Shown here one piece after another: positions 1 to 8,114 of a stretch of 52,945 nt of DNA. Numbering within the stretch: the first letter of the stretch is position 1; every line of letters starts with the position of its first letter. The DNA is from Gordonia effusa NBRC 100432 (GTDB taxonomy: Bacteria; Actinomycetota; Actinomycetes; Mycobacteriales; Mycobacteriaceae): NCBI RefSeq assembly GCF_000241305.1, contig NZ_BAEH01000060.1, positions 1 to 52,945 of the forward strand, read 5' to 3'. A program made the translations under genes and the position numbers. The notes beneath the pieces are model-generated. The model searched no databases. It saw nothing but the letters and a program-made list of their open reading frames with translations, and was not told where the DNA came from.

Positions 1-301
1 CTGATGCGGGCGACGAGGTAATGACCCCGCAGTGCGCGAGGCGATCTCCGCCGACCGTGGGGGAGTGAACCGGCAACGGTGTCGGCACGGTATCGCCCGG
101 TTGGGGCACCTCGGATTCGTCGACCGCCGGTGGGGTGTTGACCTTGTGTGGACAGTGGTCGGTTGGCACCGGCGACGCATTGCCCGGTACCGCGGGAGTC
201 GCGAGTAGCCCGAATATCGCTACGACCGCTGCGACGACAAAGACCCGCGCGGCGCTCGCGAATATCGTGCCCCCGTTGGGCTGTCGAGTGACGTAGCTCA
301 T
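1..301 (-). CDS. dacB1: D-alanyl-D-alanine carboxypeptidase DacB1-like, N-terminal part (cut by window edge)
   Basis: Only the first 100 codons are inside the window; the gene continues past position 1. Reading from ATG at 301, the protein starts with a short basic stretch and a hydrophobic signal or anchor segment (about residues 13-42). It then shows CPHKVNTPPAVDESEVPQPG and a second Cys in LAHCGVITS. This matches the N-terminal region I remember for mycobacterial DacB1 (Rv3330, CPYKVSTPPAVDSSEVP). The family removes the terminal D-Ala from peptidoglycan stem peptides outside the membrane. The SxxK, SxN and KTG catalytic motifs would lie beyond the window, so activity cannot be judged. Confidence 0.75.
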   Translation of the reverse strand, partial: MSYVTRQPNGGTIFASAARVFVVAAVVAIFGLLATPAVPGNASPVPTDHCPHKVNTPPAVDESEVPQPGDTVPTPLPVHSPTVGGDRLAHCGVITSSPAS

Positions 302-342
302 TGCGGAGAAGTCTAAGTCATCGGTGATCCGGCTGCGCGACC

Positions 343-732
343 TCAACCACAGACGGCGATTCCCCGACGTCCGCGAACAGTATTCTGGGTCGTCACCGTG
401 CCGTTGACCGCGACTTCGCAGCTGGCGCGTGACCCGCTGGTCTGCAGGTAGACGACGAATTCGGCGACCTGACCGCGGGTGGTGTAGGTCAACGTCGATG
501 ACCACAGGCCAGCCTTGCTGTCGAAGGTGGACAGGATCGGATCTTGCTGGGTGCGTGGCCGGTTGGTTGAGTCGATCCAGCCGGCCGCGATATTGCGTTG
601 CTGATCGGATGTGAAGGTGATTTCGACGGTGTCACGCGCGATTGGAGCGGCGCCGACATTCGCGACGAGGGATGCGGCGTCGAATAGTGCGACCGCGAGA
701 ACAGCGAGTGAGGCCGAGCAGATGCGTTTCAT
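343..732 (-). CDS. Small exported protein, MmpS-like C-terminal pattern
   Basis: A 129-residue protein with a signal peptide (KRICSASLAVLAVALF, likely cleavage near AAP at about 28-30) and no further membrane segment. The mature part is beta-rich. It ends in a paired-cysteine pattern, SCEVAVNGTVTTQN followed by GIAVCG, which resembles the end of MmpS-type proteins (C-x-I-x-VDG ... V-x-C) of Mycobacteriales. MmpS proteins assist MmpL lipid exporters at the outer membrane face, but no mmpL gene is adjacent, so that role is not supported by context. It lies between dacB1 and the sdh terminator. A clear ribosome binding site is not visible. Confidence 0.6.
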   Translation of the reverse strand: MKRICSASLAVLAVALFDAASLVANVGAAPIARDTVEITFTSDQQRNIAAGWIDSTNRPRTQQDPILSTFDSKAGLWSSTLTYTTRGQVAEFVVYLQTSGSRASCEVAVNGTVTTQNTVRGRRGIAVCG

Positions 733-803
733 GGGTTATTGGACGTTGCGGGCATCGGGTTTGGTTCCATCGAATCCGCAAATCTCGCCCCGTGACAATG
801 GAA

Positions 804-837
804 ACCGCCCCGCCCGACAGGAGTCGGACGGGGCGGT
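804..837 (-). terminator. Stem-loop terminator of the sdh operon
   Basis: Arms at 804-818 and 823-837 pair over 15 positions with one mismatch around a 4-base loop (AGGA), giving a very GC-rich hairpin. It begins 15 bp past the sdhB stop on the minus strand and is followed on that strand by a short T run. This position fits transcription termination of sdhCDAB before the exported-protein gene. Confidence 0.8.
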
Positions 838-851
838 GGTCTACGAAATGT

Positions 852-1637
852 CTAGCGCGAGAACATCAATGCGCGCTTGACCTCTTGGATTGCCTGTGTG
901 ACCTGGATGCCACGCGGGCAGGCGTCGGTGCAGTTGAAGGTGGTCCGGCAGCGCCATACACCGTCGGAATCGTTGAGGATGTCGAGCCGCTCGACGGCGG
1001 CCTCGTCGCGGCTATCGAAAATGAAGCGGTGCGCATTGACGATTGCGGCTGGCCCGAAGTAGCTACCTTCGTTCCAGAAGACCGGGCAGCTGGTGGTACA
1101 GCACGCGCACAGGATGCATTTGGTGGTGTCGTCGAAGCGGGCGCGGTCCTTCTGCGACTGGATACGCTCATAGGTCGGCTCGTTGCCGCTGGTGATCAGG
1201 AACGGTTTGATCGCCCGGTACGCGTCGAAGAACGGTTCCATATCGACGATCAGATCCTTCTCCACCGGAAGGCCCTTGATCGGCTCGATGGTGATGGTGA
1301 TGTCTTTGTTCTTGTCCTTAGGCAGCATGTCCTTCATCAGGAGCTTGCAGGCCAGGCGATTGACGCCGTTGATCCGCATGGCGTCCGAACCGCAGACGCC
1401 ATGGGCGCAACTGCGACGGAAGGTCAGCGTGCCGTCGAGGTAGCCCTTCACGTACAACAGCAGGTTGAGCAGCCGGTCGGTAGGCAGAGCGGGAACGCGG
1501 AAACTTTCGAAGCCGGCGGCGTCGGGATCCTCCGGGTTGAACCGGTAGATCTTGAGAGTCACCATCGTGGCCTCCGGCGGTACCGGGGGCAACGGTGGCT
1601 CGGTTGTTGCCGGGTTGTCTTCGACGATAGCGGTCAT
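852..1637 (-). CDS. sdhB: Succinate dehydrogenase iron-sulfur subunit SdhB
   Basis: 261-residue electron-transfer subunit of membrane-bound succinate:quinone oxidoreductase (TCA cycle and respiratory chain). Cluster-binding motifs are visible: RSCAHGVCGSDAM plus a later Cys in RLACK for the [2Fe-2S] cluster near residues 75-95, CILCACCTTSCPVFW for the [4Fe-4S] cluster, and NCTDACPRGI completing the [3Fe-4S] set. It carries a Pro-rich N-terminal extension of about 24 residues. The ATG overlaps the sdhA stop (TGATG), so translation is probably coupled. It is the last gene of the operon, followed by a hairpin terminator. Confidence 0.96.
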   Translation of the reverse strand: MTAIVEDNPATTEPPLPPVPPEATMVTLKIYRFNPEDPDAAGFESFRVPALPTDRLLNLLLYVKGYLDGTLTFRRSCAHGVCGSDAMRINGVNRLACKLLMKDMLPKDKNKDITITIEPIKGLPVEKDLIVDMEPFFDAYRAIKPFLITSGNEPTYERIQSQKDRARFDDTTKCILCACCTTSCPVFWNEGSYFGPAAIVNAHRFIFDSRDEAAVERLDILNDSDGVWRCRTTFNCTDACPRGIQVTQAIQEVKRALMFSR

Positions 1638-3391
1638 CAGTACTTACGCTCCATCGGCTCGTAGCGGGTCTGGATCACGGGCTTGTAGTCCAGCTCGATG
1701 TCGGCAAGCAGACCATCGCCGCGCTTGTAGGCCATGGTGTGCTTCATGTAGTTCGCGTCGTCGCGGGTTGGGTAGTCCTCGCGGGCGTGGCCGCCGCGCG
1801 ATTCCTTGCGGTTGAGCGCGCCCACCACGGTGACCTCGGCCATTTCCAGTAGGAAGCCCAACTCGATGGCTTCGAGGAGATCGGAATTGAATCGCTTGCC
1901 CTTGTCGTGCACGCGGATGTGGGCGTAGCGCTCTTTGAGAGCACGAACCTCGGTGAGCGCGGTGGTCAATGTTTCTTCGGTGCGGAACACCGATGCGTTG
2001 TCATCCATGACGCGCTGCAGCGTGGTGCGGATGTCGGCGACGCGCTCGTTGCCGTGTTCGGAGAGAACAGATTCGAGCCATTCGTCGACCATCGCGGTCG
2101 GTGCTTCGGGCAGCTCGGTGAAGCCAACCGAGTTGGCGTAGTCGGCAGCGGCGATGCCGGCGCGGCGTCCGAACACATTGATGTCGAGCAGTGAGTTGGT
2201 GCCCAGGCGGTTGGCGCCATGCACTGAGACACAAGCACATTCGCCGGCCGCGTAGAGACCGTGCACGACGGTGTCGTTGTCGGAGAGCACCTGACCTTCG
2301 ATATTGGTCGGGATGCCGCCCATCACGTAGTGGCAGGTCGGATAGACCGGCACGTACTCGGTAACCGGGTCGACGCCGAGATATGTGCGGGCGAATTCGG
2401 TGATGTCGGGCAGTTTTTCGTTGAGGACGTCTTCGCCGAGGTGAGTCACGTCGATGTAGACGTAGTCCTTATTCGGGCCGGCACCACGACCTTCGAGTAC
2501 TTCGAGCACCATCGAGCGGGCGACGATGTCGCGGGGTGCGAGGTCCTTGATGGTCGGAGCGTAACGCTCCATGAACCGCTCGCCGTCGACGTTGCGCAGA
2601 ATGCCGCCCTCGCCGCGGACCGCCTCGGAGATGAGGATGCCCAGGCCCGCCAGGCCGGTCGGATGGAACTGGTGAAACTCCATGTCCTCCAAGGGAAGTC
2701 CCTTGCGGAAGATGATGCCCATGCCGTCGCCAGTGAGGGTATGAGCGTTCGACGTCGTCTTGTACATACGCCCTGAGCCGCCGGTCGCGAAGACGATCGA
2801 CTTGGCGTGGAAGACGTGGATCTCGCCGGTCGAGAGTTCGTAGGCGATGACGCCGGTGGCGACTTTCTCGCCCTTCTCGTTTTCGCTCAGCGCGATGTCG
2901 AGGGCATAGAACTCGTTATAGAACTCGACGTCGTGTTTGACGCAGTTTTGGTACAGGGTCTGCAGGATCATGTGGCCGGTGCGGTCAGCGGCATAACAGG
3001 CGCGACGCACAGGAGCCTTACCGTGATCGCGAGTGTGTCCGCCGAAGCGACGCTGATCGATCTTGCCTTCGGGCGTGCGGTTGAAGGGCAGGCCCATCTT
3101 TTCCAGGTCGAGCACGGCGTCGATAGCTTCTTTCGCCATGATCTCCACCGCGTCCTGGTCGGCGAGGTAGTCGCCGCCCTTGACGGTGTCGAAGGTGTGC
3201 CACTCCCAGTTGTCTTCCTCCACGTTGGCCAGTGCGGCGCACATGCCGCCCTGGGCCGCGCCCGTGTGGCTACGCGTGGGGTACAACTTGGTCAACACCG
3301 CGGTGCGGGCGCGCGGCGCGGATTCGATGGCTGCGCGCATACCGGCACCGCCGGCACCCACAATGACGACGTCGTAACGGTGTTCCTGCAT
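1637..3391 (-). CDS. sdhA: Succinate dehydrogenase flavoprotein subunit SdhA
   Basis: 584 residues, normal length for the catalytic subunit that oxidises succinate to fumarate. It starts with the FAD-binding Rossmann motif VVIVGAGGAGMRAA. RSHTGAAQGG carries the His expected to bind FAD covalently. Substrate-site motifs FHQFHPTGL and HYVMGGIPTN and the C-terminal FAD-contacting RLGTNSLLDINVFGRRAG are intact. It sits 60 bp downstream of sdhD and overlaps sdhB by one base. Confidence 0.97.
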   Translation of the reverse strand: MQEHRYDVVIVGAGGAGMRAAIESAPRARTAVLTKLYPTRSHTGAAQGGMCAALANVEEDNWEWHTFDTVKGGDYLADQDAVEIMAKEAIDAVLDLEKMGLPFNRTPEGKIDQRRFGGHTRDHGKAPVRRACYAADRTGHMILQTLYQNCVKHDVEFYNEFYALDIALSENEKGEKVATGVIAYELSTGEIHVFHAKSIVFATGGSGRMYKTTSNAHTLTGDGMGIIFRKGLPLEDMEFHQFHPTGLAGLGILISEAVRGEGGILRNVDGERFMERYAPTIKDLAPRDIVARSMVLEVLEGRGAGPNKDYVYIDVTHLGEDVLNEKLPDITEFARTYLGVDPVTEYVPVYPTCHYVMGGIPTNIEGQVLSDNDTVVHGLYAAGECACVSVHGANRLGTNSLLDINVFGRRAGIAAADYANSVGFTELPEAPTAMVDEWLESVLSEHGNERVADIRTTLQRVMDDNASVFRTEETLTTALTEVRALKERYAHIRVHDKGKRFNSDLLEAIELGFLLEMAEVTVVGALNRKESRGGHAREDYPTRDDANYMKHTMAYKRGDGLLADIELDYKPVIQTRYEPMERKY

Positions 3392-3451
3392 GGTTTCCCT
3401 GGGTCTCCTCTGGGCGGGGCTAGCTTCTAGTTGCCGATAGTCCGGGTAGCT

Positions 3452-3913
3452 CTAGCTGCCGACGCTGCTGGTGTCGAAAGTGAGTAGCGCGTAGGTGCCG
3501 AGCACGAGCACGAGGATCATCGACAGACCGAGCAGCACATTGAGCCAGAAGCGGGTCGAGTCCTTGCGGGAGTAGTCGGCGATCACGGTGCGCACGCCAT
3601 TGCCACCGTGCAGTTGGGCCAGCCACAGCATGGTCAGGTCCCAGACCTGCCAGAACGGTTCCTTCCATCGTGCGGCGACGAATGAAGCGTCGATGCGGTG
3701 CACGCCGTTGTCCCACGCCAGCATGATGAACATATGCCCGATGGTCAGGATGATCAGCGCGAGACCGGAGAAGCGCATGAACAGCCATGCGTTCTTCTCG
3801 AAGTTGCCGCCCTTGGGCTTACGAGGTGAGCGGGGGTTGTCCAGGCTGGCCGGACGGTCGTATTCCTTGCCCAGGGACTTGGCGGTGCCTGGCGCGGCTT
3901 GCGATGCGGTCAT
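3452..3913 (-). CDS. sdhD: Succinate dehydrogenase membrane anchor SdhD
   Basis: 153 residues with three hydrophobic segments (about 46-65, 88-105, 122-146), consistent with the second cytochrome b anchor of SdhCDAB. Histidines in the first segment (LTIGHMFIML) and in AQLHGGNGVRTVIADY are candidate heme or quinone-site residues. The N-terminal 40 residues are polar and basic. It begins 12 bp after sdhC ends and precedes sdhA. Length is close to mycobacterial SdhD. Confidence 0.92.
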   Translation of the reverse strand: MTASQAAPGTAKSLGKEYDRPASLDNPRSPRKPKGGNFEKNAWLFMRFSGLALIILTIGHMFIMLAWDNGVHRIDASFVAARWKEPFWQVWDLTMLWLAQLHGGNGVRTVIADYSRKDSTRFWLNVLLGLSMILVLVLGTYALLTFDTSSVGS

Positions 3914-3925
3914 CAGGTGCCTCCC

Positions 3926-4330
3926 TTAGAGCGAGTGGATCAGGATCTGCAGCAGCCGGATGGCAGCCGCACCGAATACGACGGCGAAGATGGCCAGGAT
4001 GGTCCAGAGCATCTGACGCTGGTAGCGCGGGCCCTTGGACCAGAAGTCCACCAGGATGATCCGCAGGCCGTTGAATGCGTGGTAGAGCACGCAGAAGACC
4101 AGCGCGATCTCCATCAGACCGATGATCGGGGTCTTATAGGTCTCGATGATCTCGGAGTACTTGTTGGGGTCGATACGGATGACCGCGGTATCGAGCACGT
4201 GCACGAAGAGGAAAAAGAAGATCGTCACGCCGGTGATGCGGTGCAGAACCCAAGACCACATGCCTGGATCGCCTCGATAAAGCGAGATCTTGCGCACCGG
4301 TGCGGGTGCAACTTCGGTGGGGGTGCTCAT
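3926..4330 (-). CDS. sdhC: Succinate dehydrogenase cytochrome b556 subunit SdhC
   Basis: 134 residues from ATG 4330. The frame stays open further upstream, but that part does not look like protein of this family, while MSTPTEVAPAP followed by the conserved SLYRGDPGMWSWVLHRITG fits. A GGAGG lies 13 bases before the ATG. Three membrane segments follow. LHRITG and FFLFVHVLDTAV are the typical SdhC signatures, the latter with a heme-ligand candidate His; YHAFNGLRIILVDFW lies in the last part. First gene of sdhCDAB. Confidence 0.93.
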   Translation of the reverse strand: MSTPTEVAPAPVRKISLYRGDPGMWSWVLHRITGVTIFFFLFVHVLDTAVIRIDPNKYSEIIETYKTPIIGLMEIALVFCVLYHAFNGLRIILVDFWSKGPRYQRQMLWTILAIFAVVFGAAAIRLLQILIHSL

Positions 4331-4579
4331 GGCGAAAAACTGGCCTCCGCTGTTCTCGGGCTGGACCGCTCTACTGTGTGGCCGAGCGACACAGTGGCTT
4401 GTACCGCTTAGATCACTTCGACCCCTAGCAACAGACTTTAAACCTAAGCTGAGTGCCATTGTTAACTGGCTGAAGTGATCTGAGCGACTAAGAATTTGAA
4501 CTAAGGATTGCCTTACCAAGCTTTTGTTGCTATAAGCGGTATCGAAATTCGCGAAACAGTGCCCCGGGAGAGGATATCG
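4331..4579. promoter_or_regulatory. Divergent sdhC / cdd control region with inverted repeats
   Basis: 249 bp separate the divergent starts. Three structures stand out. (1) ACTGTGT at 4373-4379 and ACACAGT at 4389-4395 form a perfect 7-bp inverted repeat with a 9-base spacer, inside the presumed sdhC leader. (2) Arms at 4405-4419 and 4472-4486 form a 15-bp inverted repeat with one mismatch around an AT-richer core where the sdh promoter should lie. (3) 4502-4520 has TAAGG and CCTTA arms and matches the DtxR/IdeR iron-box consensus at 13 of 19 positions by hand alignment. The regulators themselves are inference. Confidence 0.5.
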
Positions 4580-4984
4580 GTGACATCGGTAGTTGACTGG
4601 AATCTGTTGCACCACAAGGCAATTGATGCGATGGGTAACGCGTACGCACCCTATTCGGCCTTCCCCGTCGGGGCGGCGGCACTAGTCGATGATGGACGTT
4701 TAGTCCACGGATGCAATGTGGAAAATGTCTCATACGGGCTCGGTGTCTGCGCCGAGGTGACACTCGCCGGAAACCTGGCGGTTACCGGCGGCGGCCGACT
4801 CGTCGCGGTCTCGGTTTGCGACTCGCGCGGTGAATTGCTAATGCCCTGTGGACGGTGTCGCCAGGTGTTGCTCGAACATGGCGGAGTCGACCTGCTGGTC
4901 GCCTCGCCGTCCGGACCGAGGCGTCTGGGCGACTTGCTACCTGACGCGTTCGGTCCCGACGACCTCGCCGGAGGACGGTTATGA
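4580..4984 (+). CDS. cdd: Cytidine deaminase
   Basis: 134 residues from GTG 4580, chosen because GGGAGAGG ends six bases upstream and the product length fits homotetrameric cytidine deaminase. The enzyme converts cytidine and deoxycytidine to uridine and deoxyuridine for salvage. Zn and catalytic motifs are present: CNVENVSYGLGVCAEVT holds the proton-shuttling Glu and the first Cys ligand, and PCGRCRQVL holds the other two Cys. CAEV replaces the commoner CAER. Its stop overlaps the deoA start by four bases (ATGA), so the two are translationally coupled. Confidence 0.95.
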   Translation: MTSVVDWNLLHHKAIDAMGNAYAPYSAFPVGAAALVDDGRLVHGCNVENVSYGLGVCAEVTLAGNLAVTGGGRLVAVSVCDSRGELLMPCGRCRQVLLEHGGVDLLVASPSGPRRLGDLLPDAFGPDDLAGGRL

Positions 4985-6288
4985 CAGTCGATGCGCACGC
5001 GCTCGACGCGGTGTCGATCATCGCCGCCAAACGCGACGGCGCCGAATTAACCAACGAGCAGATCGACTACATCATCGCCACCTATACCGCGGGCGAGGTT
5101 GCCGAAGAACAGATGTCGGCGTTGCTGATGGCAATCGTGTGGCGGGGGATGACACGCCGCGAGATCGCGCGCTGGACCGCTGCGATGATCGCCACCGGCA
5201 CTCGGCTCGTCTTCGCCGGTCTTCGCCGGGACAGTCGGCAACTGCCGACCGTCGACAAACACTCCACCGGTGGCGTAGGAGACAAGATCACCTTGCCCCT
5301 CGGCCCACTCGTCGCGTCATATGGCGTAGCGGTGCCCCAATTGTCGGGCCGAGGGCTCGGTCATACCGGCGGCACGCTAGACAAACTTGAATCGATAGCC
5401 GGCTGGCGCGCGGACCTGAGCGTCGAGGAGATGACGAACCAATTAGCCGACGTCGGGGCGGTGGTATGCGCTGCCGGTGCCGACCTGGCACCGGCCGATC
5501 GCAAGATCTATGCGTTGCGCGACGTCACCGGCACCGTCGAATCCATTCCACTGATCGCCAGCAGCATCATGAGCAAGAAGATCGCCGAGGGCACCGCGGC
5601 ACTCGTCCTCGACGTCAAGGTTGGTTCGGGTGCGTTCATGAAGAATCTCGACGACGCAACGGAATTGGCGCGCACGATGGTTGAGCTGGGTGCCGACGCC
5701 GGGGTCGCGACGACGGCATTGCTCACCGACATGAACACGCCGTTGGGCCGGACCGCGGGCAACGCCTTGGAAGTCGCCGAGTCGCTAGAGGTGCTTGCCG
5801 GCGGTGGCCCCGAAGACGTGGTCGAACTGACGCTGGCGCTGGCACGGGAGATGCTTTCGTTGGCGGGGCTGCCCGACATCGACCCGGCAGAGAATCTGCG
5901 CAATGGTCGGGCGATGGACTCGTGGCGGGCGATGATCGCGGGGCAGGGCGGCGATCCCGACGCGGCGCTGCCCGTCGCGTCAGAGCGTGATGTCGTTGTC
6001 GCACCGGCCGACGGGTACGTGAGTCGGCTCGACGCGATGGCTGTCGGCCGCGCGGCGTGGCTCCTCGGTGCCGGTCGTGCCACCCCCGGACAGCCGGTGC
6101 AGGCTGAAGCCGGCGTGCAATGGCATGCGGGACTGGGTGATCGGGTACAAGCGGGCGATCCGTTGTTCACGCTGCACACCCAAACTTCCGAGCGATTCCC
6201 TTCTGCGCGTGCGGCGTTGACCGGTGCGGTCACAGTGAGTGAGGCTGCCGTACCGGTTGCCGGGCGAGTGGTGGGCAGAATTTCCTAA
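4981..6288 (+). CDS. deoA: Thymidine phosphorylase
   Basis: 435 residues, the normal length. Cleaves thymidine and deoxyuridine with phosphate into base and deoxyribose 1-phosphate. Family signatures are intact: VDKHSTGGVGDKITL (phosphate-binding loop, near residue 95) and the nucleoside phosphorylase motif SGRGLGHTGGTLDKLES (near 122-138), followed by the C-terminal PYNP domain. It overlaps cdd by four bases and is followed 148 bp later by add in the same direction, so it belongs to a nucleoside-salvage operon. Confidence 0.95.
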   Translation: MTVDAHALDAVSIIAAKRDGAELTNEQIDYIIATYTAGEVAEEQMSALLMAIVWRGMTRREIARWTAAMIATGTRLVFAGLRRDSRQLPTVDKHSTGGVGDKITLPLGPLVASYGVAVPQLSGRGLGHTGGTLDKLESIAGWRADLSVEEMTNQLADVGAVVCAAGADLAPADRKIYALRDVTGTVESIPLIASSIMSKKIAEGTAALVLDVKVGSGAFMKNLDDATELARTMVELGADAGVATTALLTDMNTPLGRTAGNALEVAESLEVLAGGGPEDVVELTLALAREMLSLAGLPDIDPAENLRNGRAMDSWRAMIAGQGGDPDAALPVASERDVVVAPADGYVSRLDAMAVGRAAWLLGAGRATPGQPVQAEAGVQWHAGLGDRVQAGDPLFTLHTQTSERFPSARAALTGAVTVSEAAVPVAGRVVGRIS

Positions 6289-6436
6289 CTTGATGTCGAC
6301 GTCGCGGCCAAGGGCCGCAACGATATTCCGTTGGACTGCTGGCTGGGACGGAATTCACCGTGGCGTCGGACAACGTTCTTGCGCGACATCGGCTACGGAG
6401 CCTGCATCGGTCGTAGATTTTTGACAGGCTGAGGTG

Positions 6437-7549
6437 ATGATCCCGTCACTCGACCCCGCGAAATTGATACTCGCGCCCAAGGTGGTTCTGCACGATCATC
6501 TCGACGGCGGACTGCGTCCGCAGACCGTGATAGAGCTGGCTGACGCTGTCGGCTACGACAAGCTGCCGTCAACCGACGTGGCGGACCTGGGGCGGTGGTT
6601 CGCCGACGCCGCCAACAGCGGGTCGTTGGAGACGTATCTGGAAACCTTCGCTCATACCGTCGCGGTGATGCAGACGGCTTCGGCGTTGCGCCGGGTCGCG
6701 CGTGAATGTGTCGCGGATCTGGCCGACGACGGTGTGGTGTACGCGGAGGTGCGGTACGCACCCGAACTACACACCGAGCGTGAGCTGTCACTCGACGACG
6801 CTGTCGAGGCGGTGCTGGCGGGATTCGCCGAGGGGGAAGCCGACGCCGCGCGGCGAGGCAGTCCAATCATTGTGCGGTGCTTGGTAACCGCGATGCGGCA
6901 TGCCGCGCGGTCGCGCGAGATCGCCGAACTTGCCGTGCGGTATCGCCATCAAGGCGTCGTCGGCTTCGATATCGCGGGTGCCGAGGCCGGGTATCCTCCG
7001 ACACGTCATCTCGACGCCTTCGACTACATGCGAGCGAACAACGCGCACTTCACGATTCACGCCGGCGAGGCGTTCGGATTACCCTCGATCCACGAGGCGA
7101 TCGGCTTTTGCGGGGCGGACCGTCTCGGTCACGGCGTACGCGTTATCGATGACATCACGCTGCCCGACGGCGCCTCAGCCGATGATCATTCGTTCGACGG
7201 TGCCGTACTCGGTGACGTGGCAAACTATGTGCGGGACAAGAGAATTCCGCTGGAACTGTGCCCCAGCTCGAATATCCAGACCGGGGCAGTCGCCGACCTG
7301 GCGTCACATCCATTCAACATTCTTGCCAGGTTACGGTTCCGGGTTACCGTCAATACGGACAACCGACTGATGTCGGACACCACGATGAGCAATGAATTCC
7401 GTTGTCTGTCAGAGCAATTCGGCTATGGGTGGAGCGATTTCCAGCGGTTCACGGTGAATGCGATGAAGTCGGCGTTCATTCCGTTCGACCAGCGATTGGC
7501 ATTAATCGATGATGTGATCAAACCGGGGTACGCGGTCTTGCTGGGCTAA
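6437..7549 (+). CDS. add: Adenosine deaminase
   Basis: 370 residues from ATG 6437; a GTG directly before it would add one residue. Hydrolytically deaminates adenosine and deoxyadenosine to inosine and deoxyinosine. Metal and active-site motifs appear in order: [11 protein letters not shown] (HxH zinc ligands, near residue 20), HAGEAFG (metal His and catalytic Glu side), [20 protein letters not shown] and VNTDNRLMS (Asp). Third gene of the cdd-deoA-add cluster, matching the order known from mycobacteria. The 148 bp before it contain only a weak hairpin (6304-6318). Confidence 0.95.
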   Translation: MIPSLDPAKLILAPKVVLHDHLDGGLRPQTVIELADAVGYDKLPSTDVADLGRWFADAANSGSLETYLETFAHTVAVMQTASALRRVARECVADLADDGVVYAEVRYAPELHTERELSLDDAVEAVLAGFAEGEADAARRGSPIIVRCLVTAMRHAARSREIAELAVRYRHQGVVGFDIAGAEAGYPPTRHLDAFDYMRANNAHFTIHAGEAFGLPSIHEAIGFCGADRLGHGVRVIDDITLPDGASADDHSFDGAVLGDVANYVRDKRIPLELCPSSNIQTGAVADLASHPFNILARLRFRVTVNTDNRLMSDTTMSNEFRCLSEQFGYGWSDFQRFTVNAMKSAFIPFDQRLALIDDVIKPGYAVLLG

Positions 7550-7551
7550 GC

Positions 7552-7572
7552 CGCGTATGAGCGAGATACGCG
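7552..7572. terminator. Stem-loop between convergent add and ohrR-like genes
   Basis: CGCGTAT at 7552-7558 pairs perfectly with ATACGCG at 7566-7572 around a 7-base loop, two bases after the add stop. The following plus-strand sequence is GT-rich rather than a clean T run. It lies in the 46-bp gap between two convergent genes and may act in both directions. Confidence 0.55.
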
Positions 7573-7595
7573 TGTGGGTTTGGAGAACCGCGCGT

Positions 7596-8114
7596 TTAAG
7601 CCCCGACGTTGGCGCGGGCGAGGGTCTGCGCGGCGATCTCCAGTTGATCGCGCAAGGTCACAATCAGCGCGCGCATCTCCTGAACTTCTTCATTGGTTGC
7701 CCCGGCCGCCGCGGTGACCGCCTCGATCATCTCGATCGACGCGGGCTTGAGTCGATATCCGGCCGCGGTCGGGGTGAGGGTTACCGCGCGCCGATCCGTC
7801 GCGCTGCGGTCGGCGGTAATCAATCCGGCGATGGTGAGTCGTTTGACGAGGGGCGAGAGCGTCCCGTAGCCGAGCTGGAGCAATTCGCAGAGATCCCTGA
7901 TCGACCGGCCGGGCTGCTCCCAGAGCGCGAGCAAAACCAGGTACTGCGGGTAGGTGATTCCCATCCGGTCGAGAAATGGACGGTAGGCAGCAGTCATCGC
8001 CTGGGATGTGCTGTACAACGCGAAACACAGTTGGGCCGCGGGCGCCAGCAATGCTTCACGGTCGTCGGCGCCCTTGGTATTTCGTGTCTTCGCCTTATTG
8101 CGGTTATCGCTCAT
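7596..8114 (-). CDS. MarR-family regulator of the OhrR peroxide-sensing type
   Basis: 172 residues from ATG 8114; the open frame extends upstream but overlaps the aminotransferase. Resembles OhrR over its whole length: QLCFALYSTSQAM, GITYPQYLVLLALWE, LGYGTLSPLVKRL (recognition helix) and DRRAVTLT (wing). Cys30, Tyr34 and Tyr44 have exactly the spacing of the reactive Cys15 and Tyr19/Tyr29 of B. subtilis OhrR, so an organic-peroxide-sensing thiol is plausible. There is no ohr gene nearby. It is the last gene of a five-gene operon (TGATG overlap with the aminotransferase) and probably represses that operon. Confidence 0.85.
   Translation of the reverse strand: MSDNRNKAKTRNTKGADDREALLAPAAQLCFALYSTSQAMTAAYRPFLDRMGITYPQYLVLLALWEQPGRSIRDLCELLQLGYGTLSPLVKRLTIAGLITADRSATDRRAVTLTPTAAGYRLKPASIEMIEAVTAAAGATNEEVQEMRALIVTLRDQLEIAAQTLARANVGA

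Noticed and set aside
642..1664. Long plus-strand reading frame opposite sdhB
   Set aside because: Antisense to sdhB with its intact Fe-S motifs; no family resemblance and Arg/Val-rich composition typical of a GC-rich shadow frame.
5508..6233. Minus-strand frame of 241 codons opposite deoA
   Set aside because: Ser/Pro/Ala-rich shadow of a well-supported thymidine phosphorylase.
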